From contig NW_027480422.1 of assembly GCF_051401765.1 (NCBI RefSeq), positions 20,602,001 to 20,666,000 of the forward strand: DNA of 64,000 nt, written 5' to 3'. The stretch is from Calliopsis andreniformis. Its lineage: Eukaryota; Arthropoda; Insecta; Hymenoptera; Andrenidae. Positions within the stretch are counted from its first letter, which is position 1. Each line of letters opens with the position of its first letter. Under the pieces are notes generated by a model that worked only from the letters and a program-made list of their open reading frames with translations, did no database searches and was not told where the DNA came from. Both the position numbers and the translations under genes were made by a program. Below, in pieces: positions 40,001 to 51,993 of the stretch.

Positions 40001-43000
40001 TGACATGGTCATTTCTACGTTCCGTGCAACCTAGGCTTCCCTCTAGGGCGTTGCTCCACCACATCGAATAGCTACGGCCTTAGGAGTAAACGCCAGAGGC
40101 ATAAAATACAAAATAAATACAACAGTTTTTCCATCGTATAACAAGAATAATTGCAACCAGAGTGAAGGTGATGGTCATTTCTAAGTTCCGGGCAACCTAG
40201 GATTCACTACCGAGCGTTGCCCCACCAGATCGAATAGCTAGGACCTTAGAAGTCAACGCCAGAAGCACAAAATAAAATAAAAATACAACAGTTATTCCAT
40301 CGTATAACAGGAATAATTACCACCAGTGTGAAAGTAATGTGCATTTCTACGTTCCGTACAACCTAGTCTTCACTCTAGGGCGTTGCTCCACCACATCGAA
40401 TAGTTAGGGCCTTAGAAGTCAATGCCAGAAGCATAAAATACAATATAAATACAACAGTTTTTCCACTGTATAATGTGAATAATTGCAAACAGTGTGGAAG
40501 TAATGGTCATTTCTACGTTCCGGGCAACCTGGGCTTCAGTCTAGGGCGTGGTTCCCCCAGATCGAATAGTTCGGGCCTAAGAAGACTACGCCAGAAGCAT
40601 AAAATACAATATAAATACCACAGTTTTTCCATCGTATAACAGTAATGATTGCAACCAGAGTGAAGGTGATGGTCATTTCTAAGTTCCGGGCAACCTAGGC
40701 TTCACTCGAGAGCGTTGCTCCACCAGATCGAATAGCTAGGACCTTAGAAGTCAATGCCAGAAGCATAAAATGCCATATAAATACAACAGTTTTTCCACTG
40801 TATGATATGAATAATTGCAAACAGTGTGGAAGTAATGGTCATTTCTACGATCGGGGCAACCTAGGCTTCACTCTAGGGCGTTGCGCAACCACATCGAATA
40901 GCTACGGCCCTAGAAGACAACGCCATAACTATAAAATACAATATAAATAGAACAGTCTTTCCATCGTATAAAACGAATAATTGCAACCAGTCTGATAGCT
41001 ATCGTCATTTCTACGTTCCGGGCAACCTAGGCTTCACCCTAGGGCGTTGCTCCGCCATATCGAATAGTTAGGGCCTAAGAAGTCAATGCCAGAAGCATAA
41101 AATACGATATATGTACAACAGTTTTTCCATCGTATAAAATGAGTAATTGCAACCAGTGTGAAAATAACGGCCATTCCTACGTTCCGGGCATCCTAGACTT
41201 AACACTGAGGCATTGCTCCACCAGATCGAATACATAGGGCCTTAGAAGTCAACGCCAGAAGCATAAAGTACATTAAAAATCCAACAGTTTGTCCATCGTA
41301 TTACAGGAATAATTGCCACCAGTTTAAAAGTGATGGTCATTTCTGCATTCCGGGCAAACCTAGGCTTCACTCTAGGGCGTTGCTCCTCCAGATAGAATAG
41401 TTAGGGCCCAGGAAGTCAACGCCAGAAGCATAAAAAACAATATAAATACAACAGTTTTTCCCCTGTATAACAGGAATAATTGCAACCAGTGTGAAAGCTA
41501 TGGTCATTTCTACGTTCCGGGCAACCTAGGCTTCACTCTAGGGCGTTGCTCCACCACATCGAATAGCTGCGGCCTTAGAAGTCAACGTCAGAAGCATAAA
41601 ATACAATATAAATACAACACTTTTTCCATCGTATAACACTAATAATTGCAACCAGTGTGAAAGACATGGTCATTTCTACGTTCCGTGCAACCTAGGCTTC
41701 CCTCTAGGGCGTTGCTCCACCACATCGAATAGCTACGGCCTTAGGAGTAAACGCCAGAGGCATAAAATACAAAATAAATACAACAGTTTTTCCATCGTAT
41801 AACAGGAATAATTGCCACCAGTGTGAAAGTGATGGTCATTTCTGCATTCCGGGCAACCTAGGCTTCACTCTAGGGCCATGCTCCACCAGATCGAATAGTT
41901 AGGGGCTAAGAAGTCAACGCCAGAAGCATAAAATACAATATAAATACAACAGTTTTTCCCTTGTATAACAGGAATAATTGCAACCAGTGTGAAAGCTATG
42001 GTCATTTCTACGTTCCGGCCAACCTAGGCTTCACTCTAGGGCGTTGCGCAACCACATCGAATAGCTACGGCCCCAGAAGACAACGCCATAACTATAAAAT
42101 ACAATATAAGTAGAACAGTCTTTCCATCGTATAAAACGAATAATTGCAACCAGTCTGATAGTTATGGTCATTTCTACGTTCCGGGCAACCTAGGCTTCAC
42201 CCTAGGGCGTTGCTCCGCCATATCGAATAGTTAGGGCCTAAGAAGTCAATGCCAGAAGCATAAAATACGATATATGTACAACAGTTTTTCCATCGTCTAA
42301 CAGGAATAATTACAACCAGTGTGAAAGTAATGGGCATTTCTACGTTCCATGCAACCTAGGCTTCGCTCTAGGGCGTTGGTCCACCAGGCCGAATAGTTAG
42401 GGCCTTAGAAAACAACTCCAGACGCATAAAATACAATATAAATACAACAGTTTTTCCACGGTATTGAACGAATAATTGCAACCAGTATGAAAGTTATGCT
42501 CATTTCTACGTTCCGGCAACCTAGGCTTCACACTAGGGCGTTGCTCCACCAGATCGAATAGTTAGGGCCTAAGAAGTCAACGCCAGAAGCATAAAATACA
42601 ATAGAAATACACCAGTTTTTCCATCGTATAACAGGAATAATTGCAACCAGTGTGAAAGATATGGTCATTTCTACGATACGGGCAACCTAGGCTTCACTCT
42701 TGGGCGTCATTCCACTTGATCGAATAGTTACGGCCTAAGAAGTCTACACCAGAAGCATAAAATATAATATAAATACAACAGTTTTTCCATCGTATAACAG
42801 GAATAATTGCAACCAGTGTGAAAGACATGGTCATTTCTACGTTCCGGGCAACCTAGGCTTCACTCTAGGGCGTTGTTCCACCACATCGAATAGCTACGGC
42901 CTTAGGAGTCAACGCCAGAGGCATAAAATACAAAATAAATACAACAGTTTTTCCATCGTATAACAAGAATAATTGCAACCAGTGTGAAAGTGATGGTCAT

Positions 43001-43652
43001 TTCAGCATTCCGGGCAACCTAGGCTTCACTCTAGGGCCATGCTCCACCAGATCGAATAGTTAGGGCCTAAGAAGTCAACGCCAGAAGCGTAAAATACAAT
43101 ATAAATACAACAGTTTTTCCCTTGTATAACAGGAATAATTGCAACCAGTGTGAAAGCTATGGTCATTTCTACGTTCCGGGCAACCTAGGCTTCACTCTAG
43201 GGCGTTGCTCCGCCACATCGAATAGCTGCGGCCTTAGAAGTCAACGCCAGAAGCATAAAATACAATATAAATACAACACTTTTTCCATCGTATAACAGGA
43301 ATAATTGCAACCAGTGTGAAAGCTATGGTCATTTCTACGTTCCGGGCAACCTAGGCTTCACTCTAGGGCGTTGCTCCACCACATCGAATAGCTGCGACCT
43401 TAGAAGTCAACGTCAGAAGCATAAAATACGATATAAATACAACACTTTTTCCATCGTATAACAGGAATAATTGCAACCAGTGTGAAAGACATGTTCATTT
43501 CTACGTTCCGGGCAACCTAGGCTTCCCTCTAGGGCGTTGCTCCACCACATCGAATAGCTACGGCCTTAGGAGTAAACGCCAGAGGCATAAAATACAAAAT
43601 AAATACAACAGTTTTTCCATCGTATAAAACGAATAATTGCAACCAGTGTGAA
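40001..43652 (+). repeat. HOR cycle 1 (22 monomers, 3652 bp)
   Basis: Cycles are phased on the TGACATGGTC monomer that follows CCAGTGTGAA. This first cycle measures exactly 22 x 166 bp. Its order of marker monomers is TCTACGATCGGGG (40844), TAGACTTAACACTGAGG (41194), AACACTAATAATTGC (about 41,635), TTCCATGCAACC (42347), CTTGGGCGTCATTCC (about 42,698), CCAGAAGCGTAAAAT (43081). It keeps the CACAAAATAAAATAAAAAT monomer (about 40,260), which cycles 2-4 have lost, and it lacks the 7-monomer cassette found in cycle 2. Confidence 0.93.
43180..43208. other. Imperfect inverted repeat (possible hairpin), conserved in nearly all monomers
   Basis: Left arm GCAACCTAG and right arm CTAGGGCGTTGC can pair as GCAAC with GTTGC and CTAG with CTAG, with a three-base bulge on the right arm and a loop of about eight bases. 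Where the spacer reads CTTCACCCTAGG, the inner stem becomes CCTAGG with CCTAGG around a six-base loop. The arms are among the best conserved parts of the monomer. Function is unknown; a role as a non-B DNA structure or protein site is inference. Confidence 0.5.
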
Positions 43653-46314
43653 TGACATGGTCATTTCTACGTTCCGTGCAACCTAGGCTTCCCTCTAGGG
43701 CGTTGCTCCACCACATCGAATAGCTACGGCCTTAGGAGTAAACGCCAGAGGCATAAAATACAAAATAAATACAACAGTTTTTCCATCGTATAACAAGAAT
43801 AATTGCAACCAGAGTGAAGGTGATGGTCATTTCTAAGTTCCGGGCAACCTAGGATTCACTACCGAGCGTTGCCCCACCAGATCGAATAGTTAGGGCCTTA
43901 GAAGTCAATGCCAGAAGCATAAAATACAATATAAATACAACAGTTTTTCCACTGTTTAATGTGAATAATTGCAAACAGTGTGGAAGTAATGGTCATTTCT
44001 ACGTTCCGGGCAACCTGGGCTTCAGTCTAGGGCGTGGTTCCCCCAGATCGAATAGTTCGGGCCTAAGAAGACTACGCCAGAAGCATAAAATACAATATAA
44101 ATACCACAGTTTTTCCATCGTATAACAGTAATGATTGCAACCAGAGTGAAGGTGATGGTCATTTCTAAGTTCCGGGCAACCTAGGCTTCACTCGAGAGCG
44201 TTGCTCCACCAGATCGAATAGCTAGGACCTTAGAAGTCAATGCCAGAAGCATAAAATGCCATATAAATACAACAGTTTTTCCACTGTATGATATGAATAA
44301 TTGCAAACAGTGTGGAAGTAATGGTCATTTCTACGATCGGGGCAACCTAGGCTTCACTCTAGGGCGTTGCGCAACCACATCGAATAGCTACGGCCCTAGA
44401 AGACAACGCCATAACTATAAAATACAATATAAATAGAACAGTCTTTCCATCGTATAAAACGAATAATTGCAACCAGTCTGATAGCTATCGTCATTTCTAC
44501 GTTCCGGGCAACCTAGGCTTCACCCTAGGGCGTTGCTCCGCCATATCGAATAGTTAGGGCCTAAGAAGTCAATGCCAGAAGCATAAAATACGATATATGT
44601 ACAACAGTTTTTCCATCGTATAAAATGAGTAATTGCAACCAGTGTGAAAATAACGGCCATTCCTACGTTCCGGGCATCCTAGACTTAACACTGAGGCATT
44701 GCTCCACCAGATCGAATACATAGGGCCTTAGAAGTCAACGCCAGAAGCATAAAGTACATTAAAAATCCAACAGTTTGTCCATCGTATTACAGGAATAATT
44801 GCCACCAGTGTAAAAGTGATGGTCATTTCTGCATTCCGGGCAAACCTAGGCTTCACTCTAGGGCGTTGCTCCTCCAGATAGAATAGTTAGGGCCCAGGAA
44901 GTCAACGCCAGAAGCATAAAAAACAATTTAAATACAACAGTTTTTCCCCTGTATAACAGGAATAATTGCAACCAGTGTGAAAGCTATGGTCATTTCTACG
45001 TTCCGGGCAACCTAGGCTTCACTCTAGGGCGTTGCTCCACCACATCGAATAGCTGCGGCCTTAGAAGTCAACGTCAGAAGCATAAAATGCAATATAAATA
45101 CAACACTTTTTCCATCGTATAACACTAATAATTGCAACCAGTGTGAAAGACATGGTCATTTCTACGTTCCGTGCAACCTAGGCTTCCCTCTAGGGCGTTG
45201 CTCCACCACATCGAATAGCTACGGCCTTAGGAGTAAACGCCAGAGGCATAAAATACAAAATAAATACAACAGTTTTTCCATCGTATAACAGGAATAATTG
45301 CCACCAGTGTGAAAGTGATGGTCATTTCTGCATTCCGGGCAACCTAGGCTTCACTCTAGGGCCATGCTCCACCAGATCGAATAGTTAGGGGCTAAGAAGT
45401 CAACGCCAGAAGCATAAAATACAATATAAATACAAAAGTTTTTCCCTTGTATAACAGGAATAATTGCAACCAGTGTGAAAGCTATGGTCATTTCTACGTT
45501 CCGGCCAACCTAGGCTTCACTCTAGGGCGTTGCGCAACCACATCGAATAGCTACGGCCCCAGAAGACAACGCCATAACTATAAAATACAATATAAGTAGA
45601 ACAGTCTTTCCATCGTATAAAACGAATAATTGCAACCAGTCTGATAGTTATGGTCATTTCTACGTTCCGGGCAACCTAGGCTTCACCCTAGGGCGTTGCT
45701 CCGCCATATCGAATAGTTAGGGCCTAAGAAGTCAATGCCAGAAGCATAAAATACGATATATGTACAACAGTTTTTCCATCGTCTAACAGGAATAATTACA
45801 ACCAGTGTGAAAGTAATGGGCATTTCTACGTTCCATGCAACCTAGGCTTCGCTCTAGGGCGTTGGTCCACCAGGCCGAATAGTTAGGGCCTTAGAAAACA
45901 ACTCCAGACGCATAAAATACAATATAAATACAACAGTTTTTCCACGGTATTGAACGAATAATTGCAACCAGTATGAAAGTTATGCTCATTTCTACGTTCC
46001 GGCAACCTAGGCTTCACCCTAGGGCGTTGCTCCACCAGATCGAATAGTTAGGGCCTAAGAAGTCAACGCCAGAAGCATAAAATACAATAGAAATACACCA
46101 GTTTTTCCATCGTATAACAGGAATAATTGCAACCAGTGTGAAAGATATGGTCATTTCTACGATACGGGCAACCTAGGCTTCACTCTAGGGCGTCATTCCA
46201 CTTGATCGAATAGTTACGGCCTAAGAAGTCTACGCCAGAAGCATAAAATATAATATAAATACAACAGTTTTTCCATCGTATAACAGGAATAATTGCAACC
46301 AGTGTGAAAGACAT

Positions 46315-46480
46315 GGTCATTTCTACGTTCCGGGCAACCTAGGCTTCACTCTAGGGCGTTGCTCCGCCACATCGAATAGCTGCGGCCTTAGAAGTCAACG
46401 CCAGAAGCATAAAATACAATATAAATACAACACTTTTTCCATCGTATAACAGGAATAATTGCAACCAGTGTGATAGAGAT
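46315..46480 (+). repeat. Representative 166-bp monomer
   Basis: This copy is used as a reference unit and is phased from GGTCATTT to the next GGTCATTT at 46481. It measures exactly 166 bp with 73 G or C (44 %). The first 96 bp, through CCAGAAGCAT, hold 53 G/C (about 55 %). The next 50 bp, from AAAATACAAT to AGGAATAATT, hold 11 (22 %). It therefore has a GC-rich half with an AvrII-type CCTAGG palindrome and an AT-rich half with a T5 tract and a TATAAATA word. The phase is arbitrary because a tandem repeat has no natural start. Copies elsewhere differ mainly by substitutions and rare 1-6 bp indels. Confidence 0.95.
46420..46427 (+). other. TATAAATA word in the AT-rich half of the monomer
   Basis: TATAAATA, a full match to the TATA-box consensus TATAWAWR, occurs in the many monomers that read ACAATATAAATACAAC. 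Other monomers have AAAATAAATA, ATAAAAATA or GATATATGTA at this place. Short AT-rich matches arise easily by chance and no transcription start can be shown, so this is noted only as a possible seed for satellite transcription. Confidence 0.3.
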
Positions 46481-49400
46481 GGTCATTTCTACGTTCCGGG
46501 CAACCTAGGCTTCAGTCTAGGGCGTGGTTCCCCCAGATCGAATAGTTAGGGCCTAAGAAGCCTACGCCAGAAGCATAAAATACAATATAAATACCACAGT
46601 TTTTCCATCGTATAACAGGAATAATTGCAACCAGAGTGAAGGTGATGGTCATTTCTCAGTTCCGGGCAACCTAGGCTTCACTATCGAGCGTTGCTCCACC
46701 AGATCGAATAGCTAGGACCTTAGAAGTCAACGCCAGAAGCACAAAATAAAATAAAAATACAACAGTTATTCCATCGTATAACTGGAATAATTAACACCAG
46801 TGTGAAAGTAATGGGCATTTCTACGTTCCGTGCAACCTAGGCTTCACTCTAGGGCGTTGGTCCACCAGGCCGAATAGTTAGGGCCTTAGAAAACAACTCC
46901 AGACGCATAAAATACAATATAAATACAACAGTCTTTCCACGGTATAAAACGAATAATTGCAACCAGTATGAAAGTTACGGTCATTTCTACGTTCCGGGCA
47001 ACCTAGGCTTCAGCCTAGGGCGTTGCTCCACCAGATCGAATAGTTAGGGCCTTAGGAGTCAACGCCAGCGGCATAAAATACAATACAAATACAACAGTTT
47101 TTCCATCGTATAACAAGAATAATTGCAACCAGTGTGAAAGTGATGGTCATTTCTACATTCCGGGCAACCTAGGCTTCACTCTAGGGCCATGCTCCACCAG
47201 ATCGAATAGATAGGGCCTAAGAAGTCAACGCCAGAAACATAAAATACAATAGAAATACACCAGTTTTTCCATCGTATAACAGGAATAATTGCAACCAGTG
47301 TGAAAGATATGGTCATTTCTACGATACGGGCAACCTAGGCTTCACTCTTGGGCGTCATTCCACTTGATCGAATAGTTACGGCCTAAGAAGTCTACACCAG
47401 AAGCATAAAATATAATATAAATACAACAGTTTTTCCATCGTATAACAGGAATAATTGCAACCAGTGTGAAAGACATGGTCATTTCTACGTTCCGGGCAAC
47501 CTAGGCTTCACTCTAGGGCGTTGTTCCACCACATCGAATAGCTACGGCCTTAGGAGTCAACGCCAGAGGCATAAAATACAATATAAATACAACAGTTTTT
47601 CCATCGTATAACAAGAATAATTGCAACCAGTGTGAAAGTGATGGTCATTTCAGCATTCCGGGCAACCTAGGCTTCACTCTAGGGCCATGCTCCACCAGAT
47701 CGAATAGTTAGGGCCTAAGAAGTCAACGCCAGAAGCGTAAAATACAATATAAATACAACAGTTTTTCCCTTGTATAACAGGAATAATTGCAACCAGTGTG
47801 AAAGCTATGGTCATTTCTACGTTCCGGGCAACCTAGGCTTCACTCTAGGGCGTTGCTCCGCCACATCGAATAGCTGCGGCCTTAGAAGTCAACGCCAGAA
47901 GCATAAAATACAATATAAATACAACACTTTTTCCATCGTATAACAGGAATAATTGCAACCAGTGTGAAAGCTATGGTCATTTCTACGTTCCGGGCAACCT
48001 AGGCTTCACTCTAGGGCGTTGCTCCACCACATCGAATAGCTGCGGCCTTAGAAGTCAACGTCAGAAGCATAAAATACGATATAAATACAACACTTTTTCC
48101 ATCGTATAACAGGAATAATTGCAACCAGTGTGAAAGACATGTTCATTTCTACGTTCCGGGCAACCTAGGCTTCCCTCTAGGGCGTTGCTCCACCACATCG
48201 AATAGCTACGGCCTTAGGAGTAAACGCCAGAGGCATAAAATACAAAATAAATACAACAGTTTTTCCATCGTATAAAACGAATAATTGCAACCAGTGTGAA
48301 TGACATGGTCATTTCTACGTTCCGTGCAACCTAGGCTTCCCTCTAGGGCGTTGCTCCACCACATCGAATAGCTACGGCCTTAGGAGTAAACGCCAGAGGC
48401 ATAAAATACAAAATAAATACAACAGTTTTTCCATCGTATAACAAGAATAATTGCAACCAGAGTGAAGGTGATGGTCATTTCTAAGTTCCGGGCAACCTAG
48501 GATTCACTACCGAGCGTTGCCCCACCAGATCGAATAGTTAGGACCTTAGAAGTCAATGCCAGAAGCATAAAATACAATATAAATACAACAGTTTTTCCAC
48601 TGTTTAATGTGAATAATTGCAAACAGTGTGGAAGTAATGGTCATTTCTACGTTCCGGGCAACCTGGGCTTCAGTCTAGGGCGTGGTTCCCCCAGATCGAA
48701 TAGTTCGGGCCTAAGAAGACTACGCCAGAAGCATAAAATACAATATAAATACCACAGTTTTTCCATCGTATAACAGTAATGATTGCAACCAGAGTGAAGG
48801 TGATGGTCATTTCTAAGTTCCGGGCAACCTAGGCTTCACTCGAGAGCGTTGCTCCACCAGATCGAATAGCTAGGACCTTAGAAGTCAATGCCAGAAGCAT
48901 AAAATGCCATATAAATACAACAGTTTTTCACTGTATGATATGAATAATTGCAAACAGTGTGGAAGTAATGGTCATTTCTACGATCGGGGCAACCTAGGCT
49001 TCACTCTAGGGCGTTGCGCAACCACATCGAATAGCTACGGCCCTAGAAGACAACGCCATAACTATAAAATACAATATAAATAGAACAGTCTTTCCATCGT
49101 ATAAAACGAATAATTGCAACCAGTCTGATAGCTATCGTCATTTCTACGTTCCGGGCAACCTAGGCTTCACCCTAGGGCGTTGCTCCGCCATATCGAATAG
49201 TTAGGGCCTAAGAAGTCAATGCCAGAAGCATAAAATACGATATATGTACAACAGTTTTTCCATCGTATAAAATGAGTAATTGCAACCAGTGTGAAAATAA
49301 CGGCCATTCCTACGTTCCGGGCATCCTAGACTTAACACTGAGGCATTGCTCCACCAGATCGAATACATAGGGCCTTAGAAGTCAACGCCAGAAGCATAAA

Positions 49401-49836
49401 GTACATTAAAAATCCAACAGTTTGTCCATCGTATTACAGGAATAATTGCCACCAGTGTAAAAGTGATGGTCATTTCTGCATTCCGGGCAAACCTAGGCTT
49501 CACTCTAGGGCGTTGCTCCTCCAGATAGAATAGTTAGGGCCCAGGAAGTCAACGCCAGAAGCATAAAAAACAATATAAATACAACAGTTTTTCCCCTGTA
49601 TAACAGGAATAATTGCAACCAGTGTGAAAGCTATGGTCATTTCTACGTTCCGGGCAACCTAGGCTTCACTCTAGGGCGTTGCTCCACCACATCGAATAGC
49701 TGCGGCCTTAGAAGTCAACGTCAGAAGCATAAAATGCAATATAAATACAACACTTTTTCCATCGTATAATACTAATAATTGCAACCAGTGTGAAAGACAT
49801 GGTCATTTCTACGTTCCGTGCAACCTAGGCTTCCCT

Positions 49837-51993
49837 CTAGGGCGTTGCTCCACCACATCGAATAGCTACGGCCTTAGGAGTAAACGCCAGAGGCATAAAA
49901 TACAAAATAAATACAACAGTTTTTCCATCGTATAACAGGAATAATTGCCACCAGTGTGAAAGTGATGGTCATTTCTGCATTCCGGGCAACCTAGGCTTCA
50001 CTCTAGGGCCATGCTCCACCAGATCGAATAGTTAGGGCCTAAGAAGTCAACGCCAGAAGCATAAAATACAATATAAATACAACAGTTTTTCCCTTGTATA
50101 ACAGGAATAATTGCAACCAGTGTGAAAGCTATGGTCATTTCTACGTTCCGGCCAACCTAGGCTTCACTCTAGGGCGTTGCGCAACCACATCGAATAGCTA
50201 CGGCCCCAGAAGACAACGCCATAACTATAAAATACAATATAAGTAGAACAGTCTTTCCATCGTATAAAACGAATAATTGCAACCAGTCTGATAGTTATGG
50301 TCATTTCTACGTTCCGGGCAACCTAGGCTTCACCCTAGGGCGTTGCTCCGTCATATCGAATAGTTAGGGCCTAAGAAGTCAATGCCAGAAGCATAAAATA
50401 CGATATATGTACAACAGTTTTTCCATCGTCTAACAGGAATAATTACAACCAGTGTGAAAGTAATGGGCATTTCTACGTTCCATGCAACCTAGGCTTCGCT
50501 CTAGGGCGTTGGTCCACCAGGCCGAATAGTTAGGGCCTTAGAAAACAACTCCAGACGCATAAAATACAATATAAATACAACAGTTTTTCCACGGTATTGA
50601 ACGAATAATTGCAACCAGTATGAAAGTTATGCTCATTTCTACGTTCCGGCAACCTAGGCTTCACCCTAGGGCGTTGCTCCACCAGATCGAATAGTTAGGG
50701 CCTAAGAAGTCAACGCCAGAAGCATAAAATACAATAGAAATACACCAGTTTTTCCATCGTATAACAGGAATAATTGCAACCAGTGTGAAAGATATGGTCA
50801 TTTCTACGATACGGGCAACCTAGGCTTCACTCTAGGGCGTCATTCCACTTGATCGAATAGTTACGGCCTAAGAAGTCTACGCCAGAAGCATAAAATATAA
50901 TATAAATACAACAGTTTTTCCATCGTATAACAGGAATAATTGCAACCAGTGTGAAAGACATGGTCATTTCTACGTTCCGGGCAACCTAGGCTTCACTCTA
51001 GGGCGTTGCTCCGCCACATCGAATAGCTGCGGCCTTAGAAGTCAACGCCAGAAGCATAAAATACAATATAAATACAACACTTTTTCCATCGTATAACAGG
51101 AATAATTGCAACCAGTGTGAAAGAGATGGTCATTTCTACGTTCCGGGCAACCTAGGCTTCAGTCTAGGGCGTGGTTCCCCCAGATCGAATAGTTAGGGCC
51201 TAAGAAGCCTACGCCAGAAGCATAAAATACAATATAAATACCACAGTTTTTCCATCGTATAACAGGAATAATTGCAACCAGAGTGAAGGTGATGGTCATT
51301 TCTCAGTTCCGGGCAACCTAGGCTTCACTATCGAGCGTTGCTCCACCAGATCGAATAGCTAGGACCTTAGAAGTCAACGCCAGAAGCACAAAATAAAATA
51401 AAAATACAACAGTTATTCCATCGTATAACAGGAATAATTAACACCAGTGTGAAAGTAATGGGCATTTCTACGTTCCGTGCAACCTAGGCTTCACTCTAGG
51501 GCGTTGGTCCACCAGGCCGAATAGTTAGGGCCTTAGAAAACAACTCCAGACGCATAAAATACAATATAAATACAACAGTCTTTCCACGGTATAAAACGAA
51601 TAATTGCAACCAGTATGAAAGTTACGGTCATTTCTACGTTCCGGGCAACCTAGGCTTCAGCCTAGGGCGTTGCTCCACCAGATCGAATAGTTAGGGCCTT
51701 AGGAGTCAACGCCAGCGGCATAAAATACAATACAAATACAACAGTTTTTCCATCGTATAACAAGAATAATTGCAACCAGTGTGAAAGTGATGGTCATTTC
51801 TACATTCCGGGCAACCTAGGCTTCACTCTAGGGCCATGCTCCACCAGATCGAATAGATAGGGCCTAAGAAGTCAACGCCAGAAACATAAAATACAATATA
51901 AATAGAACAGTCTTTCCATCGTATAAAACGAATAATTGCAACCAGTCTGATAGCTATCGTCATTTCTACGTTCCGGGCAACCTAGGCTTCACC
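49837..51993 (+). repeat. 13-monomer tandem duplication, copy A (2157 bp)
   Basis: This unit starts at CTAGGGCGTTGCTCCACCAC and is followed immediately by its own copy. It contains the private variant CTCCGTCATATCG (about 50,346) together with markers TTCCATGCAACC (50480) and CCAGCGGCAT (51712). The join to copy B falls in CTAGGGCGTTGCTCC at 51994, a stretch shared by the two monomers that recombined. Confidence 0.92.

Larger units (their letters stand above)
46181..47342 (+). repeat. Optional 7-monomer cassette (1162 bp) of the long HOR form
   Basis: It lies between two paralogous monomers: the A form CTAGGGCGTCATTCC with GTCTACGCC (46181) and the T form CTTGGGCGTCATTCC with GTCTACACC (47343). 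The distance is exactly 7 x 166 bp. Short cycles have only the T form at this point (cycle 1 at about 42,698); long cycles have A, cassette, T (also about 60,953 to 62,115). Exchange between the A and T monomers would remove or add the cassette in one step. It includes the GGGCGTGGTTCCCCC and CCAGCGGCAT monomers. Confidence 0.85.
43653..48300 (+). repeat. HOR cycle 2 (28 monomers, 4648 bp)
   Basis: The marker order is as in cycle 1, but two whole-monomer changes give +6 monomers. One monomer is missing near 43,885, and seven are present between the paralogous monomers at 46181 and 47343 that cycle 1 lacks. Markers: TCTACGATCGGGG 44330, GACTTAACAC monomer 44680, TTCCATGCAACC 45833, CCAGCGGCAT 47065, CCAGAAGCGT 47729. 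Copies of the same monomer in cycles 1 and 2 look nearly identical, far closer than adjacent monomers within a cycle, which is the hallmark of a higher-order repeat. Confidence 0.93.

Noticed and set aside
46315..46480. RNA polymerase III promoter boxes (the GATCGAATAG word somewhat resembles a B box)
   Set aside because: Two bases differ from the B-box core and I found no convincing A box at a suitable distance upstream, so a tRNA- or SINE-derived origin is not supported.
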